Assembly (NCBI GenBank): GCA_037389465.1
Contig: JAZARR010000095.1
Location: 382,001-446,000, forward strand
DNA: 64,000 nucleotides
From: Baylisascaris procyonis
Taxonomy: Eukaryota > Nematoda > Chromadorea > Rhabditida > Ascarididae
Reading direction: 5' to 3'
In this document: in pieces, positions 47,401 through 57,900 of the stretch
Position numbering within the stretch: position 1 is the first letter of the stretch
Layout of the letters: each line of letters begins with the position of its first letter
Position numbers and translations under genes: made by a program
The notes under the pieces: generated by a model
Seen by the model: the letters and a program-made list of their open reading frames with translations, nothing else
What the model was told of the DNA's origin: nothing
The model's database searches: none

Positions 47401-50330
47401 TATTTTAAGGCCAATTTGACTCAGTAAGGGAGGTGGTATAAGGATATATCCCGGAGTGGGTTAACTTTATTTTAAGGCCAATTTGATTCAGTAAAAGAGG
47501 TGGTAAATATCCCGGAGTGGGTTAGCGTCATTTTAAAGCCAGTTTGACTGAGTAAGGGAGGTGGTAAAAGTATATATCCCGGAGTGGGTTAACCTTATTT
47601 AAGGCCAAGTTGATGCAGTAGGGGAGGTGGCAAATATCCCGGAGTGGGCTAACATCATTTTAAGGCCAATTTGATCCAGTAATGGAGGTGGTAAAAGGCT
47701 GTATCCCGGAGTGGGTTAAAGTCATTTTAAGGCCAATTTGATTCACTAAGGGAGGTGGTAAATATCCCGTAGTGGGTTAACATCATTTTAAGGCGAATTT
47801 GACTCAGTAAGGGAGGTGGTGAAAGGCTGTATCCCGGGGTGGGTTAACGTCATTTTAAGGCTAATTTGACTCAGTTAGGGAGGTGGTAAGAGGCTATATC
47901 CCGAAGTGGGTTAACGTCATTTTAAAGCCAATTTGACTCAGTAAGGGAGGTGGTAAAGGGCTATATCCCGAAGTGGGTTAACGTTATTCTAAGGCTAAGT
48001 TGATCCAATTAAGAAATGTTTGAAGGTGAATTGGTAAATGTTTTCAGCTTGGAAGTGCGCTATCAGAAAGTGATAATGCGTGCGCGTTTCGATGCAAATA
48101 AGGATGAAAAAGATATCGGCAAAGCACAATTATTGCTTGCTGATGGATGTCGTCAACTATGGGAGAAAAGACATTTCAAACCTTTTCGATGTTAGTTTAT
48201 TTATTTCTTTATTTCTTCTGAATGTTTTTATATCTTGGTTGCTTTCGCCGTTTAATGATGTGAGTAAGTTGTGGTAGTGCCTGTGGCGTCCCTTTTTATG
48301 GGGAATTGTTCAGATTCTTCAAACATTAGCTGATTGTTCATTTTTGCCAGCCAATCTAGGTGCTTAGTGAAGCGATCTGCAATTAATTTCCTCGCAAATT
48401 ATACTTAACTATTTTTGAACATTTTTATCAGTAGATTTGAACCCACGCCGCAAAATTTACCGGTCGAGGAATAAACCCACTGATCGATTGCCAACATCGT
48501 AATTGCATTGTTATATTGTAAAACGACTAAAGTTTCTAGTTGCGCTTGACCCTGGAGGAAGTTCTTACGACCGTGAACGAGAATCGCCTGATGTGGTTGG
48601 TTTTTGCTTTTTTAAATCGATTTGATATTAAGGAAGGAATTTAGAATTTTATTCGGTGAGGTGAGAATTCTTCTTCAAAAAAAGAAGATTGCTGATGTTA
48701 AAGTGTTGTTCGTTTAACATATTCTCAAAGATGTAAATTTTCAAGCCAAAATTCACTCAAATTTTTGAGGAAATTTTTTCATTCGTTTTGAAATTTATAA
48801 GGGGAATTCAGTTTTTGAAAGAAATGTTTGTTATCATGAGTGTATGAACTGAGAATAATGTTGTGATATAAGCGAACGAAGAGAACAATTATGGTCGAAG
48901 ATGATTTGGAATGATACGTAGTTCGTAGGATTGTTGCCAGCGCAAATTGAGGTACCTCTGATAATTGTCAGTTATAGCTCCATTTGTAGGGGAATTGTCT
49001 GCTAAAATTGAAGTGCTTCTGATGAATAAAATTGCAACTTTTGAAAAAATATTTGCTATAATAACTTATCAATTAGAATCATTAGCCGATGGGTTTACCA
49101 ATCATCGGCAAACTTCTGTCTGTGCATACAAACTTTTGTCTGTGTATGACTTGAATCGTTTTGATTTTTTTTTGACTTGTGAGTGGATTATACCCTTTCG
49201 AGCGTCATATTTATCTGCCACTTCTGCACGAATGATTAAGGCCAATGTGGCGAACCACTGAGAGGGGAGTAGGTTTGGGGGAGGGGATAAGTTCTGGTAC
49301 TGACCATCTGAAATGATTTTTTATTTGGCAAAGCCTAAAGTACCCTTGTTTGAAACTCATTTAAAACTTTCCACGTAACAGCCTGAAATATTTGTCGCAA
49401 TTTTTGGTCCAATGACTTTTTTGTCAGTTCCATCGGTCTTTCATTCAATGCTGTACCCGACCGTTTCCATACTCGTAAAAAAAGCTGTTATTGCGATGTA
49501 ATTTTTTTTTTCACTTTTTATGTTAACGTGGTATGTTCTTTATGTACCTCTATACCAAAGATGATATGGGACAGTTGTGTCGATGCTAACATCGAATAGG
49601 TAAATTTCGGTAATGAGGTTAGAACGTTTGTCTTAGTGGAGACAGTGAAATGTTCAGTCGTTCAGTCGTGCACTATGTTGGAAACATCTCAGACAGTCCG
49701 TCAGAGGAACCTTTGCTGTATCTCAACTCCATCGGGCCTTCTCGGAGACGCTTTCCGATAATTTAAGATCCATCTACAAGTTTGCGTAATAGTAGAACTT
49801 AAAAATTTGCTGTAGTATAAAAACATGACCTCAAATCTTGTGGATGAATAGTATAGACCTCCTGCTGTAAAGAAATAGAAATTTTTTCTTTCTTGCAATT
49901 TGCCTTCGAATCGTTCTTATCATTATTGCTTTGAATACAATGATAGATATCTGGCTGTAAAAGTTATTGCATCACTCCGAAGAACCGGAGTCTTTCCTTG
50001 TGTCTCTTTGTTGGTCTAAAGTGGACGTTTTTATTGTTTCTTCTGTTTTATACGGATGTTCTTCAAAGGTTTGGATCGTCTGTCCTTTCATTTGAATTAG
50101 ATGCTTCAAATTTTCAGCTTGGCAGCATCTAAATGGTTGATTTCCAGATACTTGACTCTGCACAGTGGACGTTGCCTGAACGAGAGCAATTCCCCTATTA
50201 CTTCAACAGACGAGAACAACGCAAGAAGGAGTTGCTTGCACACTGGTCAAAGATCGAGAAAGCATGGGATGACGAGTTGGCTTCTATCCAGACGGAACTT
50301 CCCAAACCCAAGGCTACCGTACAGAAGTGA
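44405..50330 (+). CDS. NDUFB9: NDUFB9 homologue, complex I accessory subunit (B22, LYR family)
   Basis: Four coding exons join in phase: 44405-44514, 48048-48190, 48540-48595 and 50148-50330, giving 163 residues (human NDUFB9 has 179). Residues 15-32 carry the LYR-family helix RQKVCRLYKRALREVDNW. Exon 2 gives VRYQKVIMRARF and NKDEKDIGKAQLLL, close to the human MRARFEEHKNEKD region. Exon 3 contributes LDPGGSSY, equivalent to the human SPGGTSY. Exon 4 gives EREQFPYYFNRREQRKKELL, equivalent to the human YPDYFAKREQWKK. The product is a nuclear-encoded accessory subunit of the membrane arm of mitochondrial NADH:ubiquinone oxidoreductase. Intron 1 (3.5 kb) contains the satellite array; introns 2 and 3 are ordinary. 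An acceptor, tattacag, ends 14 bases before the ATG. The exon 3 donor could be gttggt (used here) or gtggtt three bases earlier, which would remove one valine. Confidence 0.92.
45711..48000. repeat. 60-68-bp satellite array inside NDUFB9 intron 1 (about 35 units)
   Basis: This is the same satellite as at 21478-22786 but longer. Units carry gttaac, cattttaaggcc, aatttgactcagtaaggg, ggtggtaaa and tatcccggagtggg, in long (67-68 bp) and short (about 60 bp) classes. The array ends about 40 bp before the acceptor of NDUFB9 exon 2, so the spliced gene depends on splicing across it. ORFs within it (for example ILRPIDSVRE repeats) are repeat translations. Confidence 0.95.
48596..50147 (+). other. NDUFB9 intron 3
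   Basis: About 1.55 kb of AT-rich sequence lies between coding exons 3 and 4. A small ORF at 48965-49261 crosses it but has no splice-site support or recognisable motif. I see no repeat or RNA gene. Confidence 0.5.
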
Positions 50331-51892
50331 TCCTCACTTGCTTTCTTTCGAGTACTTAGATTATATTATAATTTTCGTATCAGGAATATAAATGATTCTT
50401 CATGCGCAGTGTCCATTCAACAGTTTCACCGATGCGAAGGAACGAGGAGGAAAAGAATGTTTTTCGCAGTAGCTAACGGTCGAAGGGGAGAGGAAGAAGT
50501 TACGCATCTGGAGGGAGAAAATAAGAGAGTCGGTTCGCTTACTGCAGGTTTGAGAAGGATCCTTGTTGTATGATGGAAGAGCGGAAGAGGCTTCGAGGAG
50601 AGGAAAAATTGCTGGGTGAAAAAGGGCAAATACTTGTTCGAAGATCGTGGTAGAGGGGGGTAAAAGAGGGCAAGTTTTTGTCCGAAGACTTCGTAGAGGG
50701 GGAAAAATTATTGAGTAAAAAAAGGCAAATACTTGTCCGGAGATGATTGTGCGTAAAGGATGGTAAAAAGGGGCAAATATTTGCTCGAAAATCGTGCGCG
50801 GAAAAGAAAAAATTACTGGGTAAAAAAGGGCAAATAACTGCTCGAAGATTGTGCGTAGAGCTATGAGTGATTGAGTTCGATACAAGTCGCTCAACTGCGA
50901 ATTAGTAACGAAAGCAAGAAAAAGGGAAAACGGAGCATCCGGGCTCAAGCACCTCGAGGTTCAATAGAGAGGGGCGGCAACACTATGAACGTTTAAACGG
51001 CTCAGCCGCTGTCTGCAGTCATAGAAGTGAGAAGGTAGGTCATGCAACGCCAAACTGGAAAGAGTGCAGAAGAGTGTTTGTACTGCAATATGCTGTGGCG
51101 AGGTTAAATTAGTGTTGTGGCCGACTCAGATCTGTGTTAAGCCGAAATATTCCTGATAGTGAAATGCTGGAAGAGTTGCACTTAATTTTATAGCAAAGAA
51201 TTAGGTCAACGATGAGCCTACGACTTCCCGATGAATCTAAGTTAACCGTTTTGAGCTTCATAGTGTAATCTGGTTCATAGGACACGGGTAAACTTGTTGT
51301 GACAAGCGGAACCAGTGAATCAATAACAAATTTGTAAATTATTTAGTTGGTCGCCCAATTTGGAAGGTCATGTAAGAGGCCCTCAGGGCATGCAACACAA
51401 CTAGGAAATTTCAGAGCTCTGAAGTTGGCGATTTCAACGTTGGATCAGCTTAACAGACGTAGGGATGTACATATATACAATTTAGAGAGGAAGTTCAGGC
51501 TAGCATAACAAACTTCAGCCTCAACTCTCGTTCCTCTCCATACCAGCCAATGTCCTGTAACTAGTATTATTAAGCGCTTCTTTAAAGCTAGCAAATCCCC
51601 AATGACTGTACACATTGCCTTCAATTCTCAAAAACTGCATCAGATTTGGCGCACCATATATGTATGTATGTATGTATGTGTCTGTCTGCCAGATGGCCCC
51701 GACTCCTGAATTACTAATTCTAAAATATTCTAAAAATACAAAGATTCCTCAGCTTTCAATTCATCTGCTGAATTTCGTATACAATTGTGGAAGGAAAACT
51801 AATGAGTCATGCGGCCAAGAAACATGTTCCTTTTCTATTTCCGTGGACTTTGTTCCCATTGGAAGGATGCGGTAATGGTTTCTTCCCCTCAG
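50331..51892. other. Region between NDUFB9 and the 198-bp satellite
   Basis: About 1.5 kb with no recognised gene. It holds a degenerate minisatellite (50600-50860) and a short TATG microsatellite with following GTCT repeats at 51658-51690. A 182-codon ORF on the - strand (50400-50948) is rich in F, P, S and L because it reads the complement of a purine-rich repeat, and I do not accept it as a gene. Confidence 0.5.
50600..50865. repeat. Degenerate purine-rich minisatellite, about 5 units
   Basis: Units of the form gggcaaatacttg, tcgaagatcgtgcg, gaggggaaaaattactgggt and taaaaaa recur. The ggcaaat/ggcaag motif begins near 50625, 50669, 50724, 50771 and 50829, spacings 44-58 bp. Divergence between units is considerable. 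Confidence 0.75.
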
Positions 51893-51944
51893 CACAGATC
51901 CTCTCTAATCATAGAAAATCTTCCCAATGTTCCATACCCATATA

Positions 51945-54900
51945 TAAAAAATCGTCGTTTCTTTTCTGGTTTACTCGATGGTAGAACGCTACAAAATATT
52001 GGTTTTCTTGGTAAGAAGCGATTATTTAAAAATAAATTTATTCACAAAGGTGTTCCATTCGCATGAAGTTTTTTTAGAAGGAAAGAGAAGCGGGCGAGAG
52101 GCAATATGGCGAGAGAAAATCTTCTAATGTTAAGGAACATTTAAAAAAAAATTGTCGTTTCTTTTCTGGTTTTCTCAATGATAGAACGGTACAAAATGTT
52201 GGTTTTCTTCGTAAGAAAGGATTATTTAAAAATAAATTTATTCACAAAGGTGTTCCATTCGCATGGTTTTTTTTAGAAGGAAAGAGAATAGGGCCAGAGG
52301 CAATATGGCGAGAGAAAGTCTTCTAATGTTAAGGAACATTTAAAAAAAATCGTCATTTCTTTTCTCGTTTACTCGAGGATAGAACGCTACAAAATATTGG
52401 TTTTCTTGGTAAGAAACGATTATTTAAAAACAAATTTATTCACAAAGTGTTCCATTCGCATGAAATTTTTTTAGAAGGAAAGAGAAAAGGGCGAGAGGCA
52501 ATATGGCGAGAGAAAATCTTCCAGTGTTAAGGAACATTTAAAAAATCGTCGTTTCTTTTCTCGTTTACTCGATGATAGAACGCTACAAAATATTGGTTTT
52601 CTTGGTAAGAAACGATTATTTAAAAACAAATTTATTCACAAAGGTGTTCCATTCGCATGAAGTTTTTTTAGAAGGAAAGAGAAAAGGGCGAGAGGCAATA
52701 TGGCGAGAGAAAGTCTTCTAATGTTAAGGAACATTTAAAAAAAATCGTCATTTCTTTTCTGGTTTACTCGATGATAGAACGCTACAAAATATTGGTTTTC
52801 TTGGTAAGAAACGATTATTTAAAAACAAATTTATTCACAAAGTGTTCCATTCGCATGAAGTTTTTTTAGAAGGAAAGAGAAAAGGGCGAGAGGCAATATG
52901 GCGAGAGAAAATCTTCCAGTGTTAAGGAACATTTAAAAAATCGTCGTTTCTTTTCTCGTTTACTCGATGATAGAACGCTACAAAATATTGGTTTTCTTGG
53001 TAAGAAACGATTATTTAAAAATAAATTTATTCAGAAAGGTGTTCCATTCGCATGAAATTTTTTTGGAAGGAAAGAGAAAAGGGCGAGAGGCAATATGGCA
53101 AGAGAAAATCTTCTAATGTTAAGGAACATTTAAAAAAAAATTGTCGTTTCTTTTCTGGTTTTCTCAATGATAGAACGGTACAAAATGTTGGTTTTCTTCG
53201 TAAGAAAGGATTATTTAAAAATAAATTTATTCACAAAGGTGTTCCATTCGCATGAAGTTTTTTTTAGAAGGAAAGAGAAAAGGGCGAGAGGCAATATGGC
53301 GAGAGAAAGTCTTCTAATGTTAAGGAACATTTAAAAAAAATCGTCATTTCTTTTCTGGTTTACTGGATGATAGAACGGTACAAAATGTTGGTTTTCTTCG
53401 TAAGAAAGGATTATTTAAAAATAAATTTATTCACAAAGGTGTTCCATTCGCATGAAGTTTTTTTTAGAAGGAAAGAGAATAGGGCGAGAGGCAATATGGC
53501 GAGAGAAAGTCTTCTAATGTTAAGGAACATTTAAAAAAAATCGTCATTTCTTTTCTGGTTTACTGGATGATAGAACGCTACTAAATATTGGTTTTCTTGG
53601 TAAGAAACGATTATTTAAAAACAAATTTATTCACAAAGTGTTCCATTCGCATGAAGTTTTTTTTAGAAGGAAAGAGAATAGGGCGAGAGGCAATATGGCG
53701 AGAGAAAATTTTTAATGTTAAGGAACATTTAAAAAAAAATCGTCATTTCTTTTCTGGTTTACTCGATGATAGAACGCCACAAAATATTGGTTTTCTTGGT
53801 AAGAAACGATTATTTAAAAATAAATTGATTCACAAAAGTGTTCCATTCGCATGAAATTTTTTTAGAAGGAAAGAGAAGCGGGCGAGAGGCAATATGGCGA
53901 GAGAAAATCTTCTGATGTTAAGGAACGTTTAAAAAAATCGTCGTTTCTTTTCTGGTTTACTCAATGATAGAACGCTACAAAATATTGGTTTTCTTGGTAA
54001 GAAACGATTATTTAAAAATAAATTTATTCACAAAGGTGTTCCATTCGCATAAAATTTTTTTGGAAGGAAAGAGAAAAGGGCGAGAGGCAATATGGCGAGA
54101 GAAAATCTTTTATGTTAAGGAACATTTAAAAAAAAATTGTCGTTTCTTTTCTGGTTTTCTCAATGATAGAACGGTACAAAATGTTAGTTTTCTTGGTAAG
54201 AAAGGATTATTTAAAAATAAATTTATTCACAAAGGTGTTCCATTCGCATGAAGCTTTTTTAGAAGGAAAGAGAAAAGGGCGAGAGGCAATATGGCGAGAG
54301 AAAATCTTCTAATGTTAAGGAACATTTAAAAAAATCGTCGTCTCTTTTCTGGTTTACTCGATGATAGAACGCTACAAAATATTGGTTTTCTTGGTAAGAA
54401 ACGATTATTTAAAAATAAATTTATTCACAAAGTGTTCCATTCGCATGAAGTTTTTTTAGAAGGAAAGAGAAAAGGGCGAGAGGCAATATGGCGAGAGAAA
54501 ATCTTCTAATGTTAAGGAACATTTAAAAAAAAAATCGTCGTTTCTTTTCTGGTTTACTCGATGATAGAACGCTACAAAATATTGGTTTTCTTGGTAAGAA
54601 ACGATTATTTAAAAATAAATTTATTCACAAAGTGTTCCATTCGCATGAAGTTTTTTTAGAAGGAAAGAGAAAAGGGCGAGAGGCAATATGGCGAAAGAAA
54701 ATCTTCCAGTGTTAAGAACATTTAAAAAATCGTCGTTTCTTTTCTCGTTTACTCGATGATAGAAGGCCACAAAATATTGGTTTTCTTGGTAAGAAACGAT
54801 TATTTAAAAATAAATTGATTCACAAAAGTGTTCCATTCGCATGAAATTTTTTTAGAAGGAAAGAGAAGCGGGCGAGAGGCAATATGGCGAGAGAAAATCT

Positions 54901-57900
54901 TCTAATGTTAAGGAACGTTTAAAAAAATCGTCGTTTCTTTTCTGGTTTACTCGATGATAGAACGCTACAAAATATTGGTTTTCTTGGTAAGAAACGATTA
55001 TTTAAAAATAAATTTATTCACAAACGTGTTCCATTCGCATGAAGTTTTTTTAGAAGGAAAGAGAAGCGGGCGAGAGGCAATATGGCGAGAGAAAATCTTC
55101 TAATGTTAAGGAACATTTAAAAAAAAATTGTCGTTTCTTTTCTGGTTTTCTCAATGATAGAACGGTACAAAATGTTGGTTTTCTTCGTAAGAAAGGATTA
55201 TTTAAAAATAAATTTATTCACAAAGGTGTTCCATTCGCATGGTTTTTTTTAGAAGGAAAGAGAATAGGGCGAGAGGCAATATGGCGAGAGAAAGTTTTCT
55301 AATGTTAAGGAACATTTAAAAAAAATCGTCATTTCTTTTCTCGTTTACTCGAGGATAGAACGCTACAAAATATTGGTTTTCTTGGTAAGAAACGATTATT
55401 TAAAAACAAATTTATTCACAAAGTGTTCCATTCGCATGAAATTTTTTTAGAAGGAAAGAGAAAAGGGCGAGAGGCAATATGGCGAGAAAAAATCTTCCAG
55501 TGTTAAGGAACATTTAAAAAATCGTCGTTTCTTTTCTCGTTTACTCGATGATAGAACGCTACAAAATATTGGTTTTCTTGGTAAGAAACGATTATTTAAA
55601 AACAAATTTATTCACAAAGGTGTTCCATTCGCATGAAGTTTTTTTAGAAGGAAAGAGAATAGGGCGAGAGGCAATATGGCGAGAGAAAGTTTTCTAATGT
55701 TAAGGAACATTTAAAAAAAATCGTCATTTCTTTTCTCGTTTACTCGAGGATAGAACGCTACAAAATATTGGTTTTCTTGGTAAGAAACGATTATTTAAAA
55801 ACAAATTTATTCACAAAGTGTTCCATTCGCATGAAATTTTTTTAGAAGGAAAGAGAAAAGGGCGAGAGGCAATATGGCGAGAAAAAATCTTCCAGTGTTA
55901 AGGAACATTTAAAAAATCGTCGTTTCTTTTCTCGTTTACTCGATGATAGAACGCTACAAAATATTGGTTTTCTTGGTAAGAAACGATTATTTAAAAACAA
56001 ATTTATTCACAAAGGTGTTCCATTCGCATGAAGTTTTTTTAGAAGGAAAGAGAAAAGGGCGAGAGGCAATATGGCGAGAGAAAGTCTTCTAATGTTAAGG
56101 AACATTTAAAAAAAATCGTCATTTCTTTTTTGGTTTACTCGATGATAGAACGCTACAAAATGTTGGTTTTCTTCGTAAGAAAGGATTATTTAAAAATAAA
56201 TTTATTCACAAAGGTGTTCCATTCGCATGAAGTTTTTTTTAGAAGGAAAGAGAATAGGGCGAGAGGCAATATGGCGAGAGAAAGTCTTCTAATGTTAAGG
56301 AACATTTAAAAAAAATCGTCATTTCTTTTCTGGTTTACTGGATGATAGAACGCTACTAAATATTGGTTTTCTTGGTAAGAAACGATTATTTAAAAACAAA
56401 TTTATTCACAAAGTGTTCCATTCGCATGAAGTTTTTTTTAGAAGGAAAGAGAATAGGGCGAGAGGCAATATGGCGAGAGAAAGTCTTCTAATGTTAAGGA
56501 ACATTTAAAAAAAATCATTTCTTTTCTGGTTTACTGGATTATTGAACGCTACAAAATATTGGTTTTCTTGGTAAGAAACGATTATTTAAAAACAAATTTA
56601 TTCACAAAGTGTTCCATTCGCATGAAATTTTTTTGGAAGGAAAGAGAAGCGGGCGAGAGGCAATATGGCGAGAGAAAATCTTCCAGTGTTAAGGAACGTT
56701 TAAAAGTCGTCATTTCTTTTCTGGTTTACTCGATGATAGAACGCCACAAAATATTGGTTTTCTTGGTAAGAAACGATTATTTAAAAATAAATTGATTCAC
56801 AAAAGTGTTCCATTCGCATGAAATTTTTTTAGAAGGAAAGAGAAGCGGGCGAGAGGCAATATGGCGAGAGAAAATCTTCTGATGTTAAGGAACGTTTAAA
56901 AAAATCGTCGTTTCTTTTCTGGTTTACTCGATGATAGAACGCTACAAAATATTGGTTTTCTTGGTAAGAAACGATTATTTAAAAATAAATTTATTCACAA
57001 AGGTGTTCCATTCGCATAAAATTTTTTTGGAAGGAAAGAGAAAAGGGCGAGAGGCAATATGGCGAGAGAAAATCTTTTATGTTAAGGAACATTTAAAAAA
57101 AATTGTCGTTTCTTTTCTGGTTTTCTCAATGATAGAACGGTACAAAATGTTGGTTTTCTTGGTAAGAAAGGATTATTTAAAAATAAATTTATTCACAAAG
57201 GTGTTCCATTCGCATAAAATTTTTTTGGAAGGAAAGAGAAAAGGGCGAGAGGCAATATGGCGAGAGAAAATCTTTTATGTTAAGGAACATTTAAAAAAAA
57301 ATTGTCGTTTCTTTTCTGGTTTTCTCAATGATAGAACGGTACAAAATGTTGGTTTTCTTGGTAAGAAAGGATTATTTAAAAATAAATTTATTCACAAAGG
57401 TGTTCCATTCGCATGAAGCTTTTTTAGAAGGAAAGAGAAAAGGGCGAGAGGCAATATGGCGAGAGAAAATCTTCTAATGTTAAGGAACATTTAAAAAAAT
57501 CGTCGTCTCTTTTCTGGTTTACTCGATGATAGAACGCTACAAAATATTGGTTTTCTTGGTAAGAAACGATTATTTAAAAATAAATTTATTCACAAAGTGT
57601 TCCATTCGCATGAAGTTTTTTTAGAAGGAAAGAGAAAAGGGCGAGAGGCAATATGGCGAAAGAAAATCTTCCAGTGTTAAGAACATTTAAAAAATCGTCG
57701 TTTCTTTTCTCGTTTACTCGATGATAGAAGGCCACAAAATATTGGTTTTCTTGGTAAGAAACGATTATTTAAAAATAAATTGATTCACAAAAGTGTTCCA
57801 TTCGCATGAAATTTTTTTAGAAGGAAAGAGAAGCGGGCGAGAGGCAATATGGCGAGAGAAAATCTTCTAATGTTAAGGAACGTTTAAAAAAATCGTCGTT

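Noticed and set aside
50400..50948. 182-codon ORF on the - strand rich in F, P, S and L
   Set aside because: It reads the complement of a degenerate purine-rich minisatellite, has no splice signals or recognisable motif, and is biased in composition.
56931..57416. 161-codon ORF (MIERYKILVFLVRNDYLKIN type) in the 198-bp satellite
   Set aside because: It crosses two satellite units whose length is close to a multiple of three. Other units carry stops and frameshifts at the same places.
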